Below, one piece after another: positions 47,081 to 57,770 of a DNA stretch of 64,000 bases; within the stretch, counting starts at the first letter, position 1; each line of letters begins with the position of its first letter. The DNA is from Protopterus annectens. Taxonomy: Eukaryota > Chordata > Ceratodontiformes > Protopteridae. A program made the translations under genes and the position numbers. The notes under the pieces are model-generated. The model was not told where the DNA came from, did not search any database, and worked only from the letters and a program-made list of their open reading frames with translations. Location of the stretch: positions 1,074,553,240 through 1,074,617,239 of the forward strand of contig NC_056732.1 of assembly GCF_019279795.1 (NCBI RefSeq), read 5' to 3'.

Positions 47081-49452
47081 GCATCTCAAATCTCTGACAA
47101 GGTCTGGTACCACCATGCCCCAACCAGACTAATTAGAATTAAAACCAAACATGCTCCATGGCTCTCAAAAGAAACCAAACATAAAATAAATCTTAGAAAC
47201 AAACTTTGGACAAAATGGAGGAAAAAAGAAACCCTATAGACCAAATAACATTTAGACAACTAAGAAATGAAACTAAGAAAGCTATAATATCTGACAAAAG
47301 AAACTACTACCTACAATCCCAACAAGCTAAAACAAGCTGCAGAAATTTTGGTCTAGTATTAACCAACTACTCCATCCAGGGCAATCCACTACTCCAAACC
47401 CTCAAAACACTGAACACAAAAAAAACAATGAATACAGCTAATGCTTTTAATACCTTTTTTACTGATGCTATACAAACACTAGCTAGTCAACTATCACCAA
47501 ACAACTTCACTCTACCTTCCTATGAATCAACCCCACCCCCTACTTTTCCTTTTCAACCTGTCCCAACAACATATATTCTAACCCTTCTACAGAAACTGAA
47601 ACCATGCTCACCCTCAGCAGACCAACTACCTGCAGAATTCCTACAACAATCTGCCAAAGCTATTGCTTAACCCATTTCTATCCTGATCAATAGAGCTATT
47701 ACCGAAAGTTATATCCCCAGTTTATGGAAAATTTCCCATATTATCCCCCTCCATAAAGGAGAACAATCCACTGAACTCTCCAACTACCGCCCCATTGCCC
47801 TCCTCTCACCTTTGGCAAAGATCATGGAGAAATGCATTCACAGACAATTACTTGACCATCTAACACAAAATAACTTACTAGCCAACTGTCAACATGGTTT
47901 CAGACCATCACATAGCACTACTACTGCCCTTCTTTCCTTCACAGATTGTATCAACAAAAACCGCAATCTAAACAAACTCTCTTCAGCACTATTTATTGAC
48001 CTGTCTAAAGCTTTTGACATGGTAAATCACCAAATTCTCATCAAAATACTGAAATCCCTGTCACTAGATACATCCTCTATAAACTGGTTCCAGTCCTACC
48101 TTGATAAAAGACAACAGGCTGTACTATGGCACAAGTCTCTCTCTACTCACCTGCCCATCAACCTTGGTGTCTCTCAAGGGTCCATCTTAGGACCACTACT
48201 TTTTTCCATATTCATTAATGACCTTCACCTTGCCATCCCCCAAGCTATATGCATACAATATGCGGATGACTCTACACTGATATGCTCAGCCCCCTCCTCT
48301 TCTGAACTTCTCTCTCTTACCCAACAAGTATTTAACACAGTGGAGCAATGGTTCACACATAGATGCCTTCTCCTAAATCCCCCAAAAACTAAACTCCTCC
48401 TTTTCTCTCCTACTAAAAGTCCCCCCTCTGGATTTCTCAGTTAACTCTACCAATAAAACTATTATATCTCCTGAACCAACCATCAAACTATTAGGTGTCA
48501 CCATTGACAACAATCTGAACTTTGATATCCATATTAACAATACTATAAAAACTATCAACAAAAAGCTAGGCTCTCTCTATAGGATAAAATCCTTCCTCCT
48601 ACCTTCAGCTAGAACCACAATAGCACACACTCATCTAATCTCTTCTCTAATTTATGCCTTACCTATTTTTACTAACCTATCTAAAAATAATCTTAGCAAA
48701 TTGGAAATGCCCTACAATAACATTGCCAGATTTGCTACAGGCAACACATTTAGAAGCCATCACTGCATTAATTTAAAGCAGCTGGGATGGCTTGAACTAC
48801 AAAATCTGATTAAATTCCATCAACTAACTATAGCCCACAACACTCTTTACAAACTTTTCCAAAACTCCTATTCTATCCACACTCATTACTCCCTATAAAA
48901 ACCTGAAATCCTTAAGGTCTTCTCAGAGACTTCTAGTACATACCACTAAACCAAACAACAAGGCTGGAAACTCCTTTTTTTCTAATATTGTTGGAAAAGC
49001 CTGGAATCTCCTCCCCAATGAACTCTCCACACTTCCCTCACTATCCTGCTTCAAAAACAAATTGAAAGTGTTCCTCAAAACACACTGGTTATGCCCCTGT
49101 ACTAAGCCTGACTAGTTTGTGTCTCTTAATACTTTGCTCTTCCTACCCTGTCTACTCATTAACTGCATGTCATTCCTTATTAACCATTATACTATCTATC
49201 TCTAGAATATCTTGATTGTACTAGCATGCCTGTATTCTGTACTGCTAATTTTACTGTGATAACCTGTAATAGGTACTGTAAATAGGATTTATTTTGTTTG
49301 TTTCATGTTTCCTTAGTTGTTATTGTGTCAGTTTCATTGTCCTATCTAGGAGCTTATCTCCCTGGGCCTCTACTAAAAATGGACATGTATCCAGTTAGAC
49401 TAGCCCGGTCAACAAATGTAAAATAAAAAATAAAATAAAATAAAATAAAAGT
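47081..49452 (+). mobile_element. L2 LINE, 5' truncated
   Basis: The recognisable part starts in the linker after the endonuclease and runs to a 3' end CCCGGTCAACAAATGTAAAA followed by (AAAAT)n, the simple-repeat tail of L2-type LINEs. The same 3' end closes the second L2 at about 50186. Moderately decayed. Confidence 0.85.
47084..49110 (+). pseudogene. L2 ORF2 reverse transcriptase and C-terminal region
   Basis: RT blocks are HGFRPSHSTTTALLSF, ALFIDLSKAFDMVNH, INLGVSQGSILGPLLFSIFI and CIQYADDSTLICS (47812-48444), with an intact YADD. Upstream is the linker (47084-47670, KHAPWLSKETKHKI). Downstream the C-terminal part has KLLGVTIDNNLNFDIHI and YNNIARFATGNTFRSHHC. Stops and frame changes separate these segments. 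The GVPQG block reads GVSQG. It is closely related to the L2 at 50186-55790 but a separate insertion. Confidence 0.87.
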
Positions 49453-49640
49453 CGGGGCTTGGGAGGTGAAACATTTACAAGCAGGAGCCCAGGAGATGAA
49501 TCATTTACAGGCTGCCTGTGTCCATTAGAGATACAGGTGCCAAACCAAGGATGAATTTCCTGTTCCCCATCCATAATTTTAATGTATTCACTATTATAAG
49601 AAGGTATATCCATTAGAAATGCATTGATATATATATATAT
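49453..49640. other. unassigned sequence after L2
   Basis: Contains a short imperfect direct repeat (GGGAGGTGAAACATTTACA and GGAGATGAATCATTTACA). No element could be named. Confidence 0.4.
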
Positions 49641-49852
49641 CTTTAGTAAAAACTATTGGCATAATGTGGGGGGCTACGCCCCCCAACCCCCCCACCCCTT
49701 ATTTAATATTCTCACTCCAGGGTTGCACTGCAGTGGGGCAGGGGCTATATTCCATTTTCGACCAAATGAACTTCGACCAAGTGAGCTTTCAGTAAAGTGG
49801 AATGCTGGAATCATTTTCGACTAAGTGTAATTCGACCAAATGTATGGAATCA
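49641..49852 (-). mobile_element. palindromic-element relative E3 (one arm only)
   Basis: Lies between TA tracts. On the minus strand it carries the shared core CCCCACTGCAGTGCAACC then GAGAATATTAAATAAGGGG and a GGGGGGC/GCCCCCC palindrome like that of E2. Its preserved arm contains four copies of a TTCGACYAARTG-like motif (between 49751 and 49845). The other arm is missing, so no inverted ends were found. Confidence 0.6.
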
Positions 49853-50185
49853 ATATATCTCAATATATATATAAGAGGCTACAACAAGGCCTCCCTTAGT
49901 GACAGAAGAGGTTCTGTGCTACTGGTATAGTGCAGAACCATTGATGAGACATCAACAAGCAGTGACTTTATCAGTCCAGTGTAGAACTGGTCTCCTCAGG
50001 AACATGCTTATCAGAGACTGACCTTTTGACATAGCCCATTCCCAAATCCTCACACATAATTTGTTATGTACCAAACAATAGTCCTGTTGACCTTGTGAAT
50101 GACAATTGCACATTAGGGAGTATTAGAATGCCTTTAGAGTAAGGTGGATCATCCTCATCTGTAGGGTGCCAATGTGTAGCCTATC
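49853..50185. other. no gene recognised
   Basis: Short AT tract, then unassigned sequence up to the 3' end of the minus-strand L2. Nothing supported. Confidence 0.45.
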
Positions 50186-51359
50186 CTATTTATTTTGCAT
50201 TTGTTAACCGGGTTGGTCCGGCTGGGTAAGAATTTACCCTTTTTCAGTGGAGACCCGAGGGGAAAAGCCCCAAACAGACATACAAGTAGAGACAAGTTTA
50301 CAATAATACAGAGCAAAACAATGTCATGAATACAATGGATAAGGAAAAAAAAATAATGTACTCCATGGAATTAAACATAGCTATATACAAAAATATAATA
50401 ATAAGGGTGTAAAAGGAAAAACAATGATAATAAATCCAAGATGTATGCAGTAAGGGAATTAAGGTTATAGGTAATCATTTGAAAATAATATGGCATTATT
50501 AGATTAGTGGCTAGAAGGAGAAATTGTGTAAGTGCAGGGGGCCTCAGATCTGAGGAAGAAACTAGTGCAGGAGTTAAAAAATAAATAAATAAGAGAGAAA
50601 CATGTATGTACAAGGGGCAGAGGAAGAGATGGTGCAGAAGAAGAAAGTAGTAGAGGAGGGATGTAGTGATCTAGAGGGAGGGTGTAGAAGGGAAAGCATA
50701 TAGATACAGTAAGTTATAGAAATAGAAAAGGTCTTACAGATCAGACGTAGTGGTAAAGTGGGTATAGTGGGTATAGAGAGAGGGAGGGATTAAGTAGGGT
50801 GGTTGCAGGTACATATAGGGCTGTTATGGAGATACAGTATCAGGTCATGTTTGAAGTTAGAAAGGGAGGTATGGCTTCTGATTTGGAATGGAAGATTGTT
50901 CCAGATAAGGGAAATGGAGTGTTTATAGAGTATTTTACCTATGTTCTTATTGGGTCTATAGACTTCTAGTAAGTGTTTATCGGAGCTGTGCAGGGAATGG
51001 GGAGGGGTGTACCAGGACATCAGGTCGGACAGAGATGGACAGTCAGAGTTAGAATTAAAAATGGTAAAAGCTTGGATTAGCTGACTTTTGGCCAGAAGGT
51101 GTGGGAGTTCAAGCCATTTTAGTTTTGTGAGTGCTGTGCAGTGATGGGATTTATAGGAGCTGCTGGTGACAAATCTAGCAATTTTGTTGTAGGTTTGGTC
51201 AAGCTTTGCCAGCAGGTTATTTTGTAGATTAGAAGATAGAGGGGCGCCATAGAGGAGGGCAGGGAGGAGATAGGATTGGGCGAGCAGCAGTTTTGAGTTG
51301 AGGGTCAGGAATTTGCTATTTCTGTAAAGCAGGCCGGATAATGAGGGAAACGTACTCAC

Positions 51360-52962
51360 AAGCGAGGAGAGTGTGTTGAGCAGATGGAAAGAGTACTTTG
51401 AGGGGTTGATGAATGAATAGAATGAGAGGGAGAGAAGGTTGGATGATGTGCGGATAGTGAATCATGAAGTGCAGTGGATTAGCAAAGAAGAAGTAAGGAT
51501 AGCTATGAAGAGGATGAAGACCGGAAAGGCTGTTGGTCCAGATGACATACCTGTGGAAGCATGGAGGTGTTTAGGTGAAATGGCAGTGGAGTTTTTAACT
51601 AGATTGTTTAATGAAATCTTGGAAAGTGAGAGGATGCCTGAGCAATGGAGAAAAAGTATTTTGGTACCGATTTTTAAGAATAAGGGTGATGTGCAGAGCT
51701 GTAGTAACTACAGAGGGATTAAACTGATCAGTCACAGCATGAAGTTATGGGAAAGAGTGGTGGAAGCTGGATTAAGGAGGGAGGTGATGATTAGTGATCA
51801 GCAGTATGGTTTCATACCATGAAGAGCACTACAGATGCAATGTTTGCTCTGAGAGTGTTGATGGAGAAGTACAGAGAAGGTCAGAAGGAGTTGCATTGTG
51901 TTTTTATGGATTTAGAGAAAGCATATGACAGGGTGCCTAGAGAGGAGTTGTGGTATTGTATGAGGAAGTCAGGAGTGTCAGAGAAGTATGTAAGAGTGGT
52001 ACAGGATATGTACGAGGGTAGTGTGACAGCAGTGAGGTCTGCGGTGGGAGTGACGGATGCGTTTAAGGTGAAGGTGTGTTTACATCAAGGATCAGCTCTG
52101 AGCCCTTTCTTATTTACAATGGTGATGGACATGTTGACAGACGAGATCAGACAGGAGTCCCCGTGGACTATGATGTTTGCAGATGACATTGTGATCTGAA
52201 GTGAGAGTAGGGAAAAGGTGGAGGAGACCCTGGAGAGGTGGAGATATGCTCTAGAGAGAAGAGGAATGAAGGTCAGCAGGACTAAGACAGAATATATGTG
52301 TGTGAATGAGAGGGAGGATAGAGGAATGGTGAGGATGCAGGGAGTAGAGGTGGCGAAGGTGGATGAGTTTAAGTACTTGGGATCAACAGTTCAGAGTAAT
52401 GGTGAGTGTGGAAGAGAGGTGAAGAAGAGAGTACAGGCAAGATGGAGTGGGTGGAGAAGAGTGTCAGGAGTGATTTGTGACAGACGAGTACCAGTAAGAG
52501 TGAAAGGGAAGGTCTACAAGAGGGTAGTGAGACCAGCTATGTTATATGGGTTGGAGACAGTGGCATTGACAAAAAGGCAGGAGTCAGAGCTTGACGTGGC
52601 AGAGTTTAAGATGTTAAGATTTGCACTGGGTGTGACGAGGATGGACAGGATTAGGAATAAGTATATTAGAGGGTCAGCCCAGGTTGGAAGGTTTGGAAAC
52701 AAAGCCAGAGAGGCAAAATTACATTGGTTTGGACATGTGCTGTGGAGGGATGCAGAGTATATTGGGAAAAAGATGCTAAGGATGAAGCTGCCAGGTAACA
52801 GGAAAAGAGGGAGGCCTAAGATAAGGTTTATGGATCTGGTGAGAGAGGACATGCAGGTGATTGGTGTAACACAGCAAGATGCAGAGGACAGGAAGAAATG
52901 GAAACAGTTGATCTGCTGTGGTGACCCCTAACAGGAGCAGCTGAAAGAAGAAGAAGAAGGCC
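51360..52962 (+). mobile_element. RTE-clade LINE, 5' truncated, inserted in L2
   Basis: Plus-strand insertion inside the minus-strand L2, between sequences encoding its THQKLG and VSTFPSLSGLLYR segments. It ends with GAAAGAAGAAGAAGAAGG, the short tandem tail typical of RTE elements. 1.6 kb, covering only RT and the C-terminal region. No clear target duplication was found. Confidence 0.9.
51384..52931 (+). pseudogene. RTE reverse transcriptase and C-terminal domain
   Basis: It opens with RWKEYFEGLMNE. RT blocks are KTGKAVGPDDIPVEAW, ILVPIFKNKGDVQSCSNYRG, CVFMDLEKAYDRVPREELWY, LHQGSALSPFLFTMVMD and WTMMFADDIVI (intact FADD). The C-terminal part has KVDEFKYLGSTVQSNGECG, RPAMLYGLETVALTKRQ and RKRGRPKIRFMDLVREDM, ending ICCGDP. 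Only three breaks are visible: an in-frame TAG near 51418, a one-base shift near 51820 and a TGA near 52197 in place of a cysteine codon. It is the least decayed LINE in the window. Confidence 0.92.
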
Positions 52963-55429
52963 CAGTTTTTGGTGTGTTTACTTTATGGAATGAAGTATGT
53001 GGAGGTCTAGTTTGAGCTGGTCATCTATGATGACATCCAAGAGTTTAGTGTGTGAGTCTGGTCTTATGATGGTGCCATTTAGAGAGGATATGAGAAATCT
53101 GGATTTGTCGTGGGCTAGAGTTTTAGGCAGGAATAATAAGAGCTTAGTTTTAGAGGGGTTCAGAATGAGTTGATTATTGGTGAGCCACTTCTCAACAGAA
53201 TGAAATGAAGTTTGGGTGGAATGGTGGAGGTTTTAATAGAGTCAGAAATGGAGATCGCAGTTGAATCATCTGCATACTGTATGATAGAGGAGAAGTTACA
53301 GGCAGTGTGTAGGTCATTGGTGAAGAGATTGAAAAGGAGGGGACCGAGAATTGAGCCTTGAAGTACACCAGTCTGAACTGCCAGAAGGGGAGAGAAGGAA
53401 TTTAGCCATTTAACTGCTTGTAGGCGATTGGACAGGTAACTTGGGAACCATTTAAGAGTGGGGATGGAAATGTTCAGCTGAGAAAGTTTATGAAGTAGAA
53501 GGTTGTGAGAGACAGTATTAAAATCCTTTGAAAGATCTAATAAAAGGCAGGACATGAGTTTGTTATGGTCTCTGGCCTCAGCTACTGTGTGTGAGAAGGA
53601 TAAGAGTGCAGTGTTAGTACTATGTTTGAGTCTGAACCCATGCTGGGTGGTGGTTAAAAGATTGTTTTGAGTAAGGTGACAAAGTAGTTGAGAATAGATA
53701 CACTTTTAGAGAATTTTGGAGAGGGGAGAAAGAATAGCAATGGGACGGAAGTTAGATGGTTCTGTGGAGTTACCTCCTTTATGTAGTGGGATAGTATAGT
53801 ATTGCTTCCAAATAGAGGGGACAGTGGATTCTTGAATTGAGGAGTTGATTAGAATGGTGATAGGAAGGGCAATAGAGTTAGCAGCAAGTTTAAGGAATTG
53901 TGGAGGTAGGTTAGCAGGGGCGGGAGAACAAGGGTTGAGTTTACTGAAGAGAGTTTTAATATAACTAACAGAAACAGGTTTGAGCATGAAGGGGTCTGAG
54001 AGGTTAGTGGAGTCAGATTGGGGATGTGAAAAAGGTGTGGGCTTGGCAGTGGAAGTAGTAGAACTGGAAGAGGTAGGGTTTGGGTTGTTGGTGGTGTTAG
54101 GTACTAGTTTAGAAATGGTATCAATGAAGTAGTGATTTAAATGGATGGCTGTATCCAACGGTGAATGATTGGGAAAAGGGTTGGGAGTTGTGGGTGAACC
54201 AGATTTAAGAAGAGTTTTTATGTTTTTTTATGGTTGTCCAGAACTTCTGGGGGTTAGAAGTGTGCAGAGATTGGTCAGAGAAGTGAATGTTTCTTTTGTC
54301 CTGGTTGACTCTTTCTTTTTGTAAGGTTTCTAAGTTCCCTGTACGATTGTAGGAGAGCAGGAGATTTGCTTTTCTGATATTGTTTCCAAGTGGCATCTCT
54401 TTTATGCATAAGGTGGAAGGTTTCTTTGGATAGCCAGGGGGCATGTTTGGCTTTGACTTTTGTTTTCCTGGTGGGGCAAGAGAGTTGAGTATGTTTAGGA
54501 ATGTCTGGTTGAAGTAGTTGACTGCGTCATTTAAAGGTAGAGAGTAATGGCAGGACCAGTTAATTTTGGAGAGGATTTTGTCAAAGGAGGTAGTGTTGAA
54601 TTTTCTTAGGTTACAGCTGTATTTCATGAGGTGAGTATTAGTGAGGTTGGCTAAGTATCTAGTAATATGGACAGGCAAATGGTCACTGATGGAATCAGGT
54701 AGTGTACCTGGCTGGTGGTACCAATTTGGAGAATTTACGAGAATCCAGTCAAGGCTAGAATTTGAGTGTTTTTTGCCAATACGGGTGGGAGAGGAGACAA
54801 GTTGAGTAAAACCATGTAGATTGAGACTATGAGAAGGTGTAGTAGAATTAACTGAGTTCCAGTCTATATTTACATCCCCAAGAACGATAGTTTCATAGGG
54901 GATGAGATGAAAACACCAAGATAAGAGGTCTTCAAGGATGGTAATGTTATTCCCTGATTGGGATATAGATTGAGGCTATGGCTAGTTTTTGGTAGGTGTT
55001 GAGATAGCAGGTTACTATGAGTAGCTCTGCAGGGTGGAAGGAGGGAGGGGTAATGGTGAGTGGTAAGATATTGAAAGAGTCAGAACAGAGAATAGGGGCA
55101 CCACCTCCCCTTTTGGTAGATCTATCCAGTCTGTAGATGTTGAAACCAGGGGGGTAGATCTCTGAGTTGTGGATGTAAGATTTTAGCCAAGTTTCAGAGA
55201 GAGTTAAGATGTGGAGGTTATAGTGTTGTATGAGTGCGTGGAGTTCAGACACTTAGTTGGAGATGCTCTGAATGTTAAGGGAGAGGAAATTTAGTCTTTT
55301 GGTTCTGTGTGGGGAAGTGAAAATAGATGGGGAGGTAGTAGTAAGAGAGTGAGTGACAGAGGTGTAGGGGGAGGAAGTAGTAGTGATAGTAGATGGAGTG
55401 GAGGAGTTGGAAGATGAGAGTTGGTTATT

Positions 55430-55453
55430 AGGACCAGGGTTGGGGTGTATATC
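55430..55453 (-). other. 2A-like ribosome-skipping motif in L2
   Basis: Encodes DIHPNPGP, close to the 2A consensus D-V/I-E-x-N-P-G-P, with His in place of Glu. 2A-like sequences near the N-terminus of some CR1/L2-group LINE proteins are known. Skipping between Gly and the final Pro would release a leader of about 112 residues from the endonuclease/RT protein. Activity is unproven here. Confidence 0.65.
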
Positions 55454-55756
55454 ATCTGAAAGGAGCAGTGATGTCAGGATAGAGAGAAAAAAGTTAGGTT
55501 GGGGGAGACAATACAGAAATTTGGATTTAACTTTGGGATTTGTTTTGGTGAGGGGAGTAATTTTGTTTTGAAAAATAAGTAGTGTGGTAGAGTGTACTGA
55601 GTGTGGGCATAGAAGAGTAAGGTAGAAGCTGGATAGAACTTGGGAGGGATGTAGGTTCCTAGTGGAGAGTAAGGGGAGGATTGCAGGGGAGTGTGATAAG
55701 ATGTGAGGCATGTCAGTGTAAATAGATGAGGAGAGAGAAAAAGAAGTGACATCATC

Positions 55757-55832
55757 TTCAGTGTGCATAAGAGTGTATAATATCTTCAGTGTGTATAAGT
55801 GTGTATAATATCTTCAGTGTGTATAAGTTCAA
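55757..55832. repeat. 29-bp tandem repeat at L2 5' end
   Basis: About three copies of a unit containing ATATCTTCAGTGTGTATAAG at the upstream border of the minus-strand L2. Could be part of its 5' region or a local expansion. Confidence 0.7.
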
Positions 55833-56672
55833 TATAATACATTAATGACCATAAATAAGTCAAATATAAATATCTCATGTCACTTATTAATATCACTTTG
55901 AATATCATGAACCAGTAGGCCTGAAAATTCACAAATAGCCACAACTACACAGATGTTTATATAAAGGAATGTATTTGAACACACCCCTCTTATAAGGTTT
56001 GATATGCACTAATTCCAAAAAATGCTTCCATTGGGTAATTACAACAAATTTGTATACCTATAACATCAACTATCTTGAAATATGTTCTCATGCGAAAAAG
56101 CCCCCACATATTACCCAACAGGACCATAAATTACCATATAATCATTTAGCAAAAATCAGTGAGTCTGTACTATTGTAGCAGACCATTATTGGTTACAGAA
56201 ATAACATGTTAAACAAAAAAGACCTGCATACATTTAGAATGAAATAAAATGTTGAATCAGTATCCATAATTACAAAACTGTAATTCCCTTAATCTTCGTG
56301 TATGTGAGGCTGCAAGTGACTAAATATATATGCGCGCCAAAAAACATCCAGGCGTCAGCCTTCACTTCTTCGTCTGTCAATCATATAACCTTTTATAAGT
56401 CACTGTACATATGCCCCCATAAACATTCCACAAATGAAGATACCATATGGACAGCTTTTAAACTATATAGCATACTACAAACTATCAGGCCTGTAGATTT
56501 CACAAATAATACAGACTCCAAAACTGACAGAAATTTTCAATTCAAGTAATGAACAATAGCTTTCATTACTACATCAAACCCATAACATGGCCTAAAATGT
56601 AAAAACATCTTTACCAGTACCATTAAACTTACATATGAACACTAATGCTTCTTACCACTTGCTATCAGAATG
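55833..56672. other. no gene recognised
   Basis: AT-rich sequence with a chance open frame at 56298-56549. No motif or repeat family was assigned. Confidence 0.5.
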
Positions 56673-56960
56673 TCAGAATACAAAGTGTGCCATTTCAGGT
56701 GATTTTTCATTTATCTGAAGTAAACAGTGTCCAATCAAGGAGAGTTCTCTGAGGGCATCTTTCTGAGAAAGCTCTTGGCTAGCATTACAGATTGCTGCTA
56801 TGACTTTTCTGCTATGCTCATACAACCACTGGGTGATTACGGTTTGAGCCTCTTGCTTCAAAGTTAGAAGTTCTTGGGTCACCAAATCTGGATTTAGTGT
56901 TAGTGCTGAAATTATGTCTTGCACAGCTTCCCTTCCTCCGAATGCCGCAGCAGTGAGCAG
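56673..56960 (-). CDS. unrecognised reading frame, protein-like composition
   Basis: About 90 residues, open from roughly 56960 to a stop at 56673, beginning near GREAVQDIISALTLNPDLV and ending NEKSPEMAHFVF. Composition is balanced, with predicted helices (LKQEAQTVITQWLYEH, SQELSQKDALRELSLIGHC) and no low-complexity bias, unlike the chance frames elsewhere. There is no ATG at the start, so it would have to be an exon, a processed-pseudogene piece or part of a mobile element. It lies directly downstream of the DIRS-like remnant on the same strand and could be captured sequence. The family was not recognised. Confidence 0.35.
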   Translation of the reverse strand: MLTAAAFGGREAVQDIISALTLNPDLVTQELLTLKQEAQTVITQWLYEHSRKVIAAICNASQELSQKDALRELSLIGHCLLQINEKSPEMAHFVF

Positions 56961-56989
56961 ACTCCTTCATCTGTAACAGTATGATACAC

Positions 56990-57770
56990 CTTGGACTATC
57001 TGTTTTTGATAATGCCCTCCCCACTCTTGGCCAGAGGCATCTATGATACCAGCTACTACAGGAATGGGGATTTCTAATGGACTGCCAGAGTAAGATATGG
57101 GGTGTGGCATCACCAAAATAAATAAGTCTTGCATGCTTGTGAGATCTCTATGTGAGACAAGATATGGGATCTTTTAATTGACAGAACTGCACTATGAGAG
57201 TCCAGTGGAAAACCTTGGAGTGAAATCTCACACAAGTTGCCATCCAGATTGCAGCTGCCATAAGGTCCAATGTTCTGACACACAGAGGTGATGTACCTGA
57301 ATGAGACAGAAGAAATTGGGACAGCACAGTCTACAGCAGAAAAATCATGAATGAAAGATGTACCTTGCAGGGCAGAGTGCCTAAAGTGCATCTGTGAGCG
57401 CTCCAGCTTTGCAGTGTTCACTGCTATTTTGATGGACTGGAAAGGACTCAGAAGAGACTCCTACACTGCAATTAGTCTGTGCACTGTTGAAATGGCTAGA
57501 AGCTTGTTGTCTAGGTATGGAAAGACATTCAATGACTGTAGCATCTCTCTCCTGGCAACTAAGAACATGCATTTCATAAGTATCCTTGGGCTGAAGTGTG
57601 ACAGCACAGAAGAGTTCACAGCTGGCAATGACTGTCTCCATAAATGTGGAAATCTGTTGGACTTCTTGAAGATCCTAACGTGTAGACAAGGATCTTGAAG
57701 GCCCAGAAGTCAGAGAAGGAGGGATGGATTGCACCAGAACTACCTGAAAAGTTTCTTTGGGAACAAACTT
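56990..57770 (-). pseudogene. DIRS-like reverse transcriptase/RNase H remnant (fossil)
   Basis: Minus-strand segments resemble the DIRS RT around its active site (FPYLDNKLLA, compare YPYLDDCLIQ in DIRS 1) and the start of RNase H (IIDASGQEWGGHY, compare TTDASEYAWGAHM). The piece is old and broken, without terminal repeats, and is not part of DIRS 1 or 2. It ends against the unrecognised frame at 56673-56960. Confidence 0.55.

Larger units (their letters stand above)
50790..55768 (-). pseudogene. L2 ORF2: 2A-like leader, endonuclease, reverse transcriptase
   Basis: It starts at 55768 (MHTEDDVTSF). Residues 101-113 read LLLSDDIHPNPGP, a leader with a 2A-like NPGP end. The endonuclease follows (LNFLSLNIQSISN, then LTLSETWLKSY), the two parts split by a single in-frame stop near 55253. 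RT segments lie at 53706-54158 (IPLHKGGNSTEPSNFRPIAI) and 53160-53555 (SCLLLDLSKDFNTVSHNLL, GVLQGSILGPLLF, IQYADDSTAI). The C-terminal part is at 50790-51359 (NKIARFVTSSSYKSHHC). Roughly half a dozen breaks plus the RTE insertion make it inactive. Confidence 0.87.
50186..55790 (-). mobile_element. L2 LINE, nearly full length, split by an RTE
   Basis: Minus-strand element whose 3' end CCCGGTTAACAAATGCAAAA (about 50186-50214) matches the end of the other L2. It is interrupted by a plus-strand RTE at 51360-52962. Removing that leaves about 4 kb, close to full L2 length. The 5' end lies near 55770-55790, next to a tandem repeat. Confidence 0.88.
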
